A stretch of DNA of 64,000 nt, taken from positions 186,001 to 250,000 of the forward strand of contig NZ_JAUFPS010000041.1 in NCBI RefSeq assembly GCF_030409315.1. The letters run 5' to 3'. Shown one piece after another: positions 1 to 9,060 of the stretch. The position numbers and the translations under genes were made by a program. Below the pieces are notes generated by a model, which was given only the letters and a program-made list of their open reading frames with translations, was not told the DNA's origin and made no database searches. The stretch's first letter is position 1. Each line of letters begins with the position of its first letter. This DNA is from Mucilaginibacter flavus. GTDB lineage: Bacteria; Bacteroidota; Bacteroidia; Sphingobacteriales; Sphingobacteriaceae.

Positions 1-561
1 AGCCAGCTGATGAGCGGATAGAATGATACTTAATTTTTTCATAGCCCTGAACAACTGGGTTTGTACAGTGCGTGGGGATATGTTTAATATCTCGGCAACC
101 TCTTTGTATTTCATGCCATCTTCTTTAATAAGTTTAAAAATGATACATGCTTGTTGAGGGAGTGATGCTATGGCCTTATCTAATAAAAAATGAAGTTCTT
201 TACGCTCCATTTCTTTTTCGGGATCAAAGGTGTTTACAAATTCCACTTCGTCCGAAGCTTCTATTTGTACAAGATGGATATTGGAGAATTTTTTGAGGTA
301 ATTGAACGATTGATTTTTTACGGCAACAAAAAGGTAAGTTTCCAGGTTGGCAATTTCTGTAAGGTTTTTGCGGGATTCCCAGCACTTAATAAACACATCC
401 GATACAATTTCTTCGGCTGCTTCTTTATTGCGGATGTAAAAAACGCAAAACTTAATAAGGCGGGTATTTAATGTATGAAAAAGCATTTCAAATGCTTTAA
501 TATCGTCATTAAAACATACCTGCATCCATAAACCCGAAGTATCCGTTTTAGAAATTTTCAA
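1..561 (-). CDS. ECF RNA polymerase sigma factor (3' end cut by window edge)
   Basis: I translated the minus strand by eye; the frame is open from the window edge to a stop upstream of 561. It reads as a sigma-70 region 2 (residues about 15-80, with FEMLFHTLNTRLIKF and EEIVSDVFIKCWE) followed by region 4 (about 125-185, with LPQQACIIFKL and YKEVAEILNISPRTVQ as the helix-turn-helix). This is the Bacteroidota ECF type that usually drives SusC/SusD or similar operons together with a FecR-like anti-sigma factor; no anti-sigma gene is visible here, and it may lie beyond the left edge. A TTG start at 561 gives the usual N-terminal length; the first ATG is at 525 and would remove 12 residues. The C-terminus is missing only because the window ends. 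It is divergent from the GH29 operon, but a regulatory link is only a guess. Confidence 0.9.
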   Translation of the reverse strand, partial: MKISKTDTSGLWMQVCFNDDIKAFEMLFHTLNTRLIKFCVFYIRNKEAAEEIVSDVFIKCWESRKNLTEIANLETYLFVAVKNQSFNYLKKFSNIHLVQIEASDEVEFVNTFDPEKEMERKELHFLLDKAIASLPQQACIIFKLIKEDGMKYKEVAEILNISPRTVQTQLFRAMKKLSIILSAHQLA

Positions 562-1012
562 TAGTTTTTAGTTAAGTGTTGTCGAAACAATAATATAATG
601 CAATCTAACAATTTGATAACAAAAAGAAGCATTTATTTTAAAGTTGTCAACTTTTTAATCCAAACCTCATGCTTCTTGAAATTTATTTACTTAGTGTGTA
701 GGCAAAACCGATAAAAAAGTTGTCATTAGGGTATCTGAACGCTGATTTTGGTGCTGCAAAAGTGTAAAGTAGACATTTTTAATGTCATTATTGCTTATGA
801 TTACGCCAAAATAGTTGAATTTTTTTGATTGTAGGTTTAATTCAATTCTCAGGTAGTTTATGTAATGTGTACACTAAGTATCCTATTTATGAAAATTTTG
901 CCATAAATATTTTCAGTATTTTATCTTTTGATTAACGAAAATTATCCAAAAAAGGCTTTAATATGTCTTTTTGACACAATAATTAAAAAATCTTACTCTA
1001 AAAAACATATAA
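562..1012. other. Intergenic region between sigma factor and GH29 operon
   Basis: About 450 AT-rich bases that must hold two divergent promoters. No open frame of note and no hairpin terminator is seen. The only points worth recording are the 8-base palindrome GTGTACAC at 867-874 and the candidate GH29 promoter listed separately. Confidence 0.5.
897..930 (+). promoter_or_regulatory. Candidate promoter of the GH29-GH2 operon
   Basis: TTTG at 897-900, then 21 bases, then TATCTTTTG at 922-930. This is close to the Bacteroidota vegetative promoter (TTTG, 17-23 bases, TAnnTTTG) but has one extra T in the downstream box. The implied transcript start leaves a leader of about 75 bases before the GH29 ATG. 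Confidence 0.35.
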
Positions 1013-2452
1013 ATGAAAAAACTAACGTTTTTTTTAGCGTGCATCTTGCTCGCCGGTAAAATAGCTGCTCAGGAACATAATATGTCGAAAGATTACATTG
1101 TTCCGCAGGATTCTTTGGTGCAAAAGAAGCTTCATAAGTGGCAGCAACTAAAATTTGGGTTGTTTATGCACTGGGGAACCTACAGTGAATGGGGTGTAGT
1201 TGAAAGCTGGAGCATTTGTCCCGAAGATGAAGGTTGGACACAACGCCGCGGTCTTTACGGTGCAGATTACTATACCTATAAAAAAGCCTATGAAAATTTA
1301 CAAACTACCTTTAACCCTACAAAATTCAATCCCGAAAAATGGGTGGCCGCTGCTAAATATGCCGGTATGAAGTACGTGGTGTTCACTACCAAGCATCACG
1401 ATGGTTTTGCCATGTTTGATACCAAACAGTCGGATTATAAGATAACCAGTCCCAAAACGCCATTTTCAACCAATCCCAGGAGCAACGTGGCCAAAGAGAT
1501 TTTCAGCGCGTTCGGTAAAGAAAATTTCATGATCGGCGCTTATTTTTCTAAACCCGACTGGCATACCGAAAATTACTGGTGGCCATATTTTCCGCCAAAG
1601 GATAGAAATGTAAATTATGATCCGGCCAAATACCCCGAACGCTGGCAAAAATTTAAGGATTTTACCTTTAACCAGATACAGGAATTAATGACCGGTTATG
1701 GCAATATTGATATATTATGGTTAGATGGCGGCTGGGTACGCCCCAAAAGTACCATCGACCCAAGTGTTGATTGGCAAAAAACTATCCCTTATGACCAGGA
1801 TATAGATATGGCTAAAATTGCCACTGCCGCCAGGGTAAAGCAACCCGGTTTAATTGTAGTTGACCGTACCGTTGCCGGCCAATATGAAAATTATACTACG
1901 CCAGAGCAGCAGGTACCTAATGAACCGCTTGATCATCCCTGGGAAAGCTGTATCACCATGGGCAATTCCTGGAGTTATGTTCCCAGCGACCATTATAAAT
2001 CGGCAAATGAAATTGTTACCTTGTTGGTTAAGATTGTATCGCGCGGCGGTAACCTGTTAATGAATATTGGCCCCGGCCCCGATGGCGATTGGGACCCGGT
2101 AGCTTACAGTCGCTTAAAACAAATTGGCGATTGGATAAAAATTAACGGCGAAGGTATTTACGGTTCTGATGCTGTAGCACCTTACTCAGAAGGAAACACC
2201 TATTATACTAAAGCCGGCAAAGCTGTTTACGCCTTTGTTTTGGCTCCAAAAGATACAGATGCCGTTGTTTTACCAACTACTTTGACTATTCATTTAAAAG
2301 ATATGGCCAGGGTGAAAAAAATAACCTTGCTGGGTACCAATCAAAAAATAAAATACACAGTAGCCCAGGGTGCAATTAATATAAATATACCCGCATCTTT
2401 ACAAACGCAAAACGGTTTAAAACATGCTGCAGTTTTTAAAATTCAATATTGA
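1013..2452 (+). CDS. Secreted alpha-L-fucosidase, GH29
   Basis: A 479-residue exported enzyme with an N-terminal signal peptide ending in AGKIAAQ. The GH29 catalytic barrel is plain: FGLFMHWGTYSEWG near residue 48, the KYVVFTTKHHDGFAMFD histidine pair near 120, and ILWLDGGW with the expected nucleophile Asp238. A short C-terminal beta domain follows. GH29 enzymes release alpha-L-fucose from glycans with retention; the acid/base residue varies in this family and I do not assign it. The 40-base gap to the GH2 gene and the shared direction suggest one transcript with the next two genes. The ATG at 1013 is chosen because it starts directly with the signal peptide. Confidence 0.93.
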   Translation: MKKLTFFLACILLAGKIAAQEHNMSKDYIVPQDSLVQKKLHKWQQLKFGLFMHWGTYSEWGVVESWSICPEDEGWTQRRGLYGADYYTYKKAYENLQTTFNPTKFNPEKWVAAAKYAGMKYVVFTTKHHDGFAMFDTKQSDYKITSPKTPFSTNPRSNVAKEIFSAFGKENFMIGAYFSKPDWHTENYWWPYFPPKDRNVNYDPAKYPERWQKFKDFTFNQIQELMTGYGNIDILWLDGGWVRPKSTIDPSVDWQKTIPYDQDIDMAKIATAARVKQPGLIVVDRTVAGQYENYTTPEQQVPNEPLDHPWESCITMGNSWSYVPSDHYKSANEIVTLLVKIVSRGGNLLMNIGPGPDGDWDPVAYSRLKQIGDWIKINGEGIYGSDAVAPYSEGNTYYTKAGKAVYAFVLAPKDTDAVVLPTTLTIHLKDMARVKKITLLGTNQKIKYTVAQGAININIPASLQTQNGLKHAAVFKIQY

Positions 2453-2492
2453 TTGTTTAAAAGTATAAATATACTATTCACATATACCAACA

Positions 2493-5165
2493 ATGTCCTC
2501 AATATCATTCTTCAGTTCTTATCAAGCCAGGTGTGTTTTTACGCTTGGGCTTCTTTTAGGCGGTAACCGATTAATGGCACAAAACAGTTATGAGTTAAAC
2601 TCCGGCTGGAAGTGCGCACCTATCAGCACCGTAAAAGATAACGGTGCCACATTATCTGCGGCCGACTTTAATACCGCATCATGGATGCCCGCAACTGTGC
2701 CCGGCACAGTTTTAACTACGTTGTTAAATAATCAAAAAGTACCCGACCCGTTCTGGGGCATGAACAATGAACACATTGCCGATATTTACAAAACCGGGTC
2801 CGATTATTATACTTACTGGTTCGCCAAAGACTTTAAAGAGCTGCCTGCTCAAAACGGCGGCCAGGTTTACCTGAATTTCAGAGGGGTAAATTATAGCTGC
2901 GACGTTTATTTAAACGGGCATAAACTCAATAAAACCATTCAAAAAGGAATGTTTTTACGCTTTAGCTATAACATTACCCAGTTTTTGGCTAAAAGCGGCA
3001 ACAACCGTTTAGCTGTATTGGTGCACCCGCCAGATGTGGTAGGTAATCCCAACGGTGGCCAGGGTGGCGATGGTACCATTGCCCGTAATGTTGGCTTGCA
3101 ATATACCGCCGGCTGGGATTGGATACAACCCATGCGCGATAGAAATACGGGTATATGGGACAAGGTAACTATTCAAAAAACCGGTGCCGTGCGCATTGCT
3201 GATGAACATATTGTAACGTTAGTACCTGGTGCGCGCATGCCAGAAGGCAATCAACAGCCTGCTGTTATTAAAGTATCCGCTTTGCTTAGCAATCCTACCG
3301 CGGCCACAGTTACAGGTTTATTAAGCTTTGAGTTGGATGGAAAAACCGTTTCAAAAAGCGTTAGCCTAAAAGCCAATACAACCAGTGAGGTAAGCTTTAG
3401 CGATTATAGCCTTGCTAATCCCAAACTTTGGTGGCCAAATGGCTACGGGCCACAAAACCTGTACAACTTTAAATTGAAGTTTGCGGTTAATGGCAAAGCA
3501 GTTTCAGATGAGTATGCTCAAAAAATAGGGGTGAGACAGCTTACCAGCGATTTTAACGAGCATACCGGCAGCCGCCAAACCTATGTAAATGGTCAAAAGA
3601 TATTTATTAAAGGTGGCAACTGGGTAATATCAGATGCTATGCTGCGCCTGTCAGATATGCGTTATGATGCCGAGGTACGTTATCACCGGGATATGAACCT
3701 TAACCTCATCAGGGTTTGGGGCGGTGCAATGATTGAGCGGCCCGAGTTTTACGAAGCCTGCGATAAATATGGCATCCTGGTGTTCCAGGATCTTTGGGGA
3801 TCTGGTGATTGTAATGGCCGCTGGCAAGATCCTCAAAAACTGGATGATCAATGGACCCGTCGTAAATATCCGGACGATCATGGCTTGTTCCTGCGCTCGG
3901 CAATTGATCAGATTAAAATGGTGCGCAACTACGCCTCATTGGCTATTTGGTGTGGTGGCAATGAAATTACCCCACCCGAAGATATCCTTACTGCTTTGCG
4001 CGATACCATTTTGCCTAAGCTGGATAACACCCGTTGGTTTGTTGACTACTCAAACTCTGATAGCATGTCGCACAATGAATTGGGCGGTAACGGCGATGGG
4101 CCTTACGGTATTCAGCCGCTATCGGTATTTTGGGAACATAAAACTTATCCGTTTAACTCCGAAGTTGGCTCTGTTGGTGTAGGCGATTACGAATCTTTGA
4201 AAAGGTTTATTCCTACCGCCAATATGGTGCCGCCTGTTTACGACGAGGATACACATAAAAATAAAGTGGATAGTGTTTGGGATTACCATAAGTACATTGG
4301 CTATGATACCAGCATCAATAAATATGGTAAAGCTAAAAACGCGGCCGATTTTGCTTTAAAAGCGCAATTGGTTAACTATGATCAGTACCGCGGCCTTGCC
4401 GAAGGTTTTACATCGCACATGTGGGATTGGTATACCGGTTTCATTATTTGGAAAACCCAAAACCCATGGACAGCCATGCGCGGACAGATGTACGATTACT
4501 ATCTTGATCCTAACGCTTGTTTATACGGTTTGCACAACGGCAGCGCACCTTTCCACATTATGTATAACCCTATAAACGGTATGGTGATGGTTGCTAACAA
4601 CACCTTTAAAGCCCGCCGCAGCATGATGATGGTGGTTAAAACCTATGATATGGAGGGCAACGAGAAACTGCTCACCCAGGTTTTTGCCGATATCAACGCA
4701 ACTACGGTTAAAAAATACTTCTCCATAAAAGAAACCATTGATAAAGCAGCAGCTAAAGAAGGTGTTTTCCTGTCCCTGCAATTATTGGATGAGGATAAAA
4801 AAGTAATTACCGATAATACCTATTGGATTCCTGATAGTAAGGGCGCTTTTTCTGGTTTGCAAAAAATGAAGACGGGAGACTTAACCGCCACCGCGAAGTT
4901 TATAAAACCGGGGAAGGTACAAGTTACGTTAGTTAACAAGGAACATAATCCGCTGGCATTTTTTAACCGTGTGTCATTAGTTGATGCTGATACTAAAACC
5001 AGGATTTTACCTGCTTTTTACAGCGATAACTATGTAACCATTTTGCCGGGCGAAGAAAAAAAGGTGACCATTGACTACAATCTTCCGGCCGGAAAGAAAA
5101 ACCTGGTGGTAAGTATTGATGGATGGAATGGACCTTCAAACCGCACTATAACTATTGAACCATAA
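2493..5165 (+). CDS. GH2 glycosidase, exo-beta-glucosaminidase/beta-mannosidase-like
   Basis: An 890-residue exported glycosidase with a signal peptide ending near GNRLMAQ. The order is jelly-roll sugar-binding domain (DYYTYWFAKDF, VNYSCDVYLNGH), an immunoglobulin-like domain, a TIM barrel (NLIRVWGGAMIERPEFYEAC, LVFQDLWGSGDCNG), and C-terminal beta domains. SLAIWCGGNE supplies the acid/base Glu491 and FNSEVGSVG the probable nucleophile Glu557. The FWGMNNEHI segment and overall length match the branch of GH2 that holds exo-beta-D-glucosaminidases and mannosylglycoprotein endo-beta-mannosidases; I cannot decide between these from sequence alone. It sits between a fucosidase and an FG-GAP protein, with only three bases to the latter, so it is probably co-transcribed and acts on a fucose-bearing glycan or on a glucosaminide. 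Confidence 0.9.
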   Translation: MSSISFFSSYQARCVFTLGLLLGGNRLMAQNSYELNSGWKCAPISTVKDNGATLSAADFNTASWMPATVPGTVLTTLLNNQKVPDPFWGMNNEHIADIYKTGSDYYTYWFAKDFKELPAQNGGQVYLNFRGVNYSCDVYLNGHKLNKTIQKGMFLRFSYNITQFLAKSGNNRLAVLVHPPDVVGNPNGGQGGDGTIARNVGLQYTAGWDWIQPMRDRNTGIWDKVTIQKTGAVRIADEHIVTLVPGARMPEGNQQPAVIKVSALLSNPTAATVTGLLSFELDGKTVSKSVSLKANTTSEVSFSDYSLANPKLWWPNGYGPQNLYNFKLKFAVNGKAVSDEYAQKIGVRQLTSDFNEHTGSRQTYVNGQKIFIKGGNWVISDAMLRLSDMRYDAEVRYHRDMNLNLIRVWGGAMIERPEFYEACDKYGILVFQDLWGSGDCNGRWQDPQKLDDQWTRRKYPDDHGLFLRSAIDQIKMVRNYASLAIWCGGNEITPPEDILTALRDTILPKLDNTRWFVDYSNSDSMSHNELGGNGDGPYGIQPLSVFWEHKTYPFNSEVGSVGVGDYESLKRFIPTANMVPPVYDEDTHKNKVDSVWDYHKYIGYDTSINKYGKAKNAADFALKAQLVNYDQYRGLAEGFTSHMWDWYTGFIIWKTQNPWTAMRGQMYDYYLDPNACLYGLHNGSAPFHIMYNPINGMVMVANNTFKARRSMMMVVKTYDMEGNEKLLTQVFADINATTVKKYFSIKETIDKAAAKEGVFLSLQLLDEDKKVITDNTYWIPDSKGAFSGLQKMKTGDLTATAKFIKPGKVQVTLVNKEHNPLAFFNRVSLVDADTKTRILPAFYSDNYVTILPGEEKKVTIDYNLPAGKKNLVVSIDGWNGPSNRTITIEP

Positions 5166-5168
5166 TAA

Positions 5169-6737
5169 ATGAAATTCAGGACGATCATTTTTATATCTCT
5201 TTTTGTTGCAACATTAGTGATCGTCCTGAATTCTTTTACCGTAAGAAAAACGGTAACAGCATCTACTTTAATAAAAGCCGACGATGGCGGCAAAGCATTG
5301 TTTACGGTTTATTGCGCCAGCTGTCATATGCTGCCCGATCCGGCGAGTTTAACCAAAGAAGTTTGGCGTTTGCACGTATTGCCTGTTATGGCTGCCCGCA
5401 TGGGTATTATTTATCCTAATTATGATCCTTTGCGTGGTTTATCGCCGGAGGAGCGGACTATCGTCAATAAAAATAACATCATTCCCACAAGCCCGGTTTT
5501 AACGCAGGACGAGTGGGATAAACTCACTAAATACGTCATTTCACTTGCGCCTGATACCGTTGTTGAAGACGAAAGCAGGCTTACGCGCAACAGCCCCTTA
5601 ACCCAATTTAAACGCGAAGACATTCAGGTTAGTGCCGAAGGTCCATCCATGATTACCGGATTAAAGTTTAATAGCCAAACCCAAACCCTTTGGATAAGCA
5701 ACTATTTTAAAGAAGTGCTTACCTGGCAGTATAACATTGGCGTAACCAAAACCATCCAAACCCAAAGTCCCGTAGTCGATTTTAATTTTTATAAAGGCAG
5801 TACTTATTTTACTGAGATAGGTAAGCTTTATCCAACGGAGTTAAGCTTAGGATCGTATGTTAATTATAAAGATAGTACCAGTACTACCTTGCTTGAACCT
5901 TTGCATCGCCCGGTACATGCCGAAATTGACGATTTAAACGGCGACGGTATTCCCGAGATTGTTGTTTGCAACTTTGGTAACAAAACCGGTGGCTTATCGC
6001 TTTTTAAAAAGGATAATAAGGGAAGGTATACCGAGGATGTTTTGCTGCCGCTTGCAGGTGCCATTAAGTGCTATATAAAGGATATGGATGGCGACGGCAA
6101 AAAAGATATAGTAGCCATGTTTTCGCAGGGCGATGAAAGTGTTTATATTTTTTACCAGATAGGTAACCTTAAATTCAAAGCTAAACGTGTACTCCGTTTC
6201 CCGCCAAATTATGGAACTACGGATATGACACTGGTTGATTATAACCATGATGGGCTAACCGATATTATTACCGCGCACGGCGATAATGCCGATTACTCAC
6301 AAATACTTAAACCATACCACGGTATCAGGATTAATATAAATCAGGGTAACGGTATTTTTAAAGAACGCTTTTTTTACCCGATGTATGGCGTAACCCGTGT
6401 TGTAGCGGCCGATTTTGATAAAGATGGCGATATTGACCTGGCCTGCAGCGCTTTCTTTCCGGATTTTGGGAAGCTGGTAGATGAATCGTTTGTTTACCTT
6501 GAAAATATTGATCAAAGCAAATTTGCCTTTAAGTCTTATATCCTTAAAAGCGAGGTGCCCATAAAATCATTAACCTTAGAAGCCGCAGACATTGATGGCG
6601 ACGGCGATATGGATATTATTGCGGGCAATTTTGCCCAAAGCCCCGGCGCGGTACCTAAAGAGCTGGATGATAAATGGAAGGGGGCCAAACATGGCATCAG
6701 CATTTTTTTAAACCAGTTGTATCAGCCTAAAAAATAG
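5169..6737 (+). CDS. FG-GAP/VCBS repeat protein with a cytochrome-c haem motif
   Basis: A 522-residue exported protein. After a hydrophobic N-terminus (FRTIIFISLFVATLVIVL) comes a short cytochrome-c-like stretch with CASCH and a following Met (CASCHMLPDP, residues about 50-90). The rest carries at least five calcium-loop FG-GAP repeats such as DLNGDGIPEI, DMDGDGKKDI, DYNHDGLTDI, DFDKDGDIDL and DIDGDGDMDI, the pattern of a seven-bladed integrin-like propeller. Such proteins are often found beside sugar-degrading enzymes in Bacteroidota and Planctomycetes, but their job is unsettled; sugar binding or electron transfer from a sugar oxidation are both possible. The start follows the GH2 stop after three bases, so translation is likely coupled. 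Confidence 0.8.
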   Translation: MKFRTIIFISLFVATLVIVLNSFTVRKTVTASTLIKADDGGKALFTVYCASCHMLPDPASLTKEVWRLHVLPVMAARMGIIYPNYDPLRGLSPEERTIVNKNNIIPTSPVLTQDEWDKLTKYVISLAPDTVVEDESRLTRNSPLTQFKREDIQVSAEGPSMITGLKFNSQTQTLWISNYFKEVLTWQYNIGVTKTIQTQSPVVDFNFYKGSTYFTEIGKLYPTELSLGSYVNYKDSTSTTLLEPLHRPVHAEIDDLNGDGIPEIVVCNFGNKTGGLSLFKKDNKGRYTEDVLLPLAGAIKCYIKDMDGDGKKDIVAMFSQGDESVYIFYQIGNLKFKAKRVLRFPPNYGTTDMTLVDYNHDGLTDIITAHGDNADYSQILKPYHGIRININQGNGIFKERFFYPMYGVTRVVAADFDKDGDIDLACSAFFPDFGKLVDESFVYLENIDQSKFAFKSYILKSEVPIKSLTLEAADIDGDGDMDIIAGNFAQSPGAVPKELDDKWKGAKHGISIFLNQLYQPKK

Positions 6738-6745
6738 TTCATAAA

Positions 6746-6778
6746 AAAACCGGCATCTACTCAAAGATTACCGGTTTT
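6746..6778. terminator. Hairpin terminator between convergent genes
   Basis: Arms AAAACCGG (6746-6753) and CCGGTTTT (6771-6778) around a 17-base loop, with A- and T-rich flanks on both sides. It lies 8 bases after the FG-GAP stop and 22 bases after the end of the convergent lipoprotein gene, so it can serve both strands. Confidence 0.7.
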
Positions 6779-6800
6779 ACTATATATTACTCGAAGAATT

Positions 6801-7703
6801 TTAGTGAACCGCGAAGGCTTTTACAAAAGTTCCCGTAGCATCAAACACCACCACATATTTGGTATTGTTTGAGGAGATCACTACATCATAACCATTTACA
6901 ACACCCGCCACGCTATGCGAAAACGCTTTGTCAAAAACATAACCCGGATAGGTTGTTGTTAAATAAGTTGTAATCGCGGCCGGTAAGCTTGCTTCAGTAA
7001 TGGCTGTATGCTTACCTACGTGCAAATCAATTTGAGTACGTTTTATTAAAGTGCCATTTGCTTTAACGGCGGTTGCAAATAACCCATTGTTTTTGCTGAT
7101 CAATACATATGCGCTATCTGGTGTTATCGCGGCGTGTAGCAAGGTATCAGTAGGGTAGGTGGTTTTAAAATAGCTGCTTACCGCTGTAGGTAATGCCGAT
7201 ATGGCAACAGTGTCGCGGTGCAGGCCATCTCTGTTATCAAACGGACCGCCATGGTGCCAGCCTGGTCCGCCGCCAAGGTCATGACCATCTCTTTGCTCAA
7301 GGGCAGCAACAAAAACGCCCACGGCAGTAAATTTAAGACCAATTAAGGCGTTGTTATATTTTATAATAACAATGTAATTAACGATAGCTTTTGAACTATC
7401 TAAAATAGTAAACGCTTTTTTAAAGGTGTAGCCGCTGTAATTTGCGGTTAAGTATGTACCAATAGCTGTGGGTAAAGCGCTAAATGCAACGCTATCCGGC
7501 TGTTGATGTTTGCCATAGCAACCCACTATGTAAATGGTATCTGTTGTGCTGCCCGATGCCAGGCTAATTGCTAATGCGCCGCTTGCGTTAACTGTTGAGG
7601 TGGTGTTGGATGCCGATTTAGAGCTGCTTTCTTTTTTGCATGAAGCTAAAGCAATCATTGCCGCCAGCATCAACAACCATGGAAAAGTAATTTTCGTTTT
7701 CAT
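6801..7703 (-). CDS. Lipoprotein with three PepSY-like repeats
   Basis: A 300-residue lipoprotein: signal sequence with lipobox LASC (Cys22) followed by KKE. Three related repeats begin at LPTAIGTYLTANYSGYTF, LPTAVSSYFKTTYPTDTL and LPAAITTYLTTTYPGYVF, each followed by two or three strands; this is the pattern of the PepSY-like (BLIP-fold) domains common in Bacteroidota lipoproteins. A linker near residues 145-160 is rich in His, Gly and Asp. Function is unknown; the family has been suggested to bind and inhibit peptidases. That idea gains some interest from the adjacent gene, which encodes a pepsin-like protein, but the 136-base gap gives no proof of co-transcription. Confidence 0.7.
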   Translation of the reverse strand: MKTKITFPWLLMLAAMIALASCKKESSSKSASNTTSTVNASGALAISLASGSTTDTIYIVGCYGKHQQPDSVAFSALPTAIGTYLTANYSGYTFKKAFTILDSSKAIVNYIVIIKYNNALIGLKFTAVGVFVAALEQRDGHDLGGGPGWHHGGPFDNRDGLHRDTVAISALPTAVSSYFKTTYPTDTLLHAAITPDSAYVLISKNNGLFATAVKANGTLIKRTQIDLHVGKHTAITEASLPAAITTYLTTTYPGYVFDKAFSHSVAGVVNGYDVVISSNNTKYVVVFDATGTFVKAFAVH

Positions 7704-7839
7704 CTGAATTAATTTTGATTAATAATTAGCACCCGTTTTGATTACCGGGTTTTGTTATATAAAATTAATTCAGGTGTACGGTTGGTGAGGTTTTGTGTCG
7801 ATGAATGGGCATTTAAACTCGATGAATGAAGTTTAAGTG

Positions 7840-8928
7840 CTAATTATTCTTTAAACCAATTTGATGGTTATCATAATCAGTAAGGTACTCGTTTTTAATA
7901 AAGAAATCAAGGGCCAATATTGTACGGTAGTCCTGCGTGTTATTAGGATTTTGAACTTCGGTAAGATTGCCGGTGCTTGATGTTACGTAGGTATAGGTAA
8001 ATCCCCGGGTTGTAGTTAAGGTTACCGTAGTATTTGTTGGAAGCGCCCCTACAGAAGCAAGCCGGTTTTCAATAGTTGTAACTGATGGGGTACCGGTATC
8101 AAACAGGAATTGAGCTGAAATAGTAGTAGTACCATAAGTTATGGTGCCAGCCAAATTGGGCGAATAACCGTAAAGTATAGTAGGCGTAAGCGGGTGCATA
8201 ATGAAACCGGCGGAAGAAAGGTCATTGGTTGTTAAACCTACGGTAAGCAGGCCGGCAACATATGTTGGGGTGGTTAAAAAGCTGGCGGTAGGTAAAGTAG
8301 CAAGCTTAAAACCGCTGGTAAGCCCTGTACCATAGGTGAAAAACCTTAGCGGACTTGATATAGCTGTAATATTAGTGCTTAAACCAGGGCCCACACCAAA
8401 AACATCTGCCGAGTGCGCTGCTAATTTATTTTTTTTACTGTCAATAATTTTATAATATAAAAAGAAGGGCACGCGCTTTAATTCGATACTGCCAAGTGAG
8501 TTGCCCACAGTAACATTGGTGTATGCAAGGTTGCCATATTCTTTGGTGATACCGGTGGCATCGCCGTAGCTGATTGAATCCTTTTTTGATGTAATAGTGA
8601 TGCCGTTTACAACGACGGAATCAGTAGTAAATGCAAAGCCCGATGATGTGATCATTGATGCCGGGATGATGTTTGTTGCATCCATGGTCATACCTGGCGA
8701 TCCTGTATCAAATATGCTTCCGTAGTTCACGGTTTGCGTACCTATTTTGGTAATTGCAATAAGTACCCTTTTATTTACATCGCTGGCATACTCATATAAA
8801 CCCAGGGTTGTGGGCGTGGCAGTTGTAACAGCAGGCGTAGTTTTATCTTTTTTGCATGAAGCGGAAATTACCATGAGCAGCAGGCAACCCGTTATTTGCG
8901 CTTTAAAAAGTATATGTTTTATTTTCAT
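7840..8928 (-). CDS. Pepsin-like (A1-fold) aspartic protease lipoprotein
   Basis: A 362-residue predicted lipoprotein (lipobox ISASC, Cys25, then KKDK). It has the whole layout of a two-lobed pepsin. Lobe one has FDTGSPG with Asp74; a flap-like stretch SISYGDATG with Tyr121 is followed by LAYTNVTVG, close in pattern to the pepsin YGTGSMTG flap and YDTVQVG strand; ADVFGVGPGLS (about 174-184) resembles the pepsin DGILGL segment. Lobe two has FDTGTPS with Asp277. The C-terminus ILALDFFIKNEYL...NHQIGL matches the pepsin ILGDVFIRxYY...vGLA ending. Pepsin homologues are mainly eukaryotic and rare in bacteria. I infer an outer-membrane-linked acid peptidase or a peptidase-like binder. There is no long propeptide. 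I do not recognise a named orthologue. Confidence 0.72.
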   Translation of the reverse strand: MKIKHILFKAQITGCLLLMVISASCKKDKTTPAVTTATPTTLGLYEYASDVNKRVLIAITKIGTQTVNYGSIFDTGSPGMTMDATNIIPASMITSSGFAFTTDSVVVNGITITSKKDSISYGDATGITKEYGNLAYTNVTVGNSLGSIELKRVPFFLYYKIIDSKKNKLAAHSADVFGVGPGLSTNITAISSPLRFFTYGTGLTSGFKLATLPTASFLTTPTYVAGLLTVGLTTNDLSSAGFIMHPLTPTILYGYSPNLAGTITYGTTTISAQFLFDTGTPSVTTIENRLASVGALPTNTTVTLTTTRGFTYTYVTSSTGNLTEVQNPNNTQDYRTILALDFFIKNEYLTDYDNHQIGLKNN

Positions 8929-9060
8929 GTAGTTGTATATACGGTTATAATACTTGTTGGGTTGAGCGAATAATAAATTATTTACGCAATCAAAAGTAAA
9001 AATCGACGCCTTAAACTAAAGCGAAAATCGATAAACTGCATTATTGAATCGATAAGCGTT

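Noticed and set aside
190..471. Plus-strand open frame inside the sigma factor gene
   Set aside because: It is the antisense of a clear sigma-70 coding sequence.
3733..4182. 149-residue plus-strand frame within the GH2 gene
   Set aside because: Shadow of the GH2 frame, which has all the family motifs.
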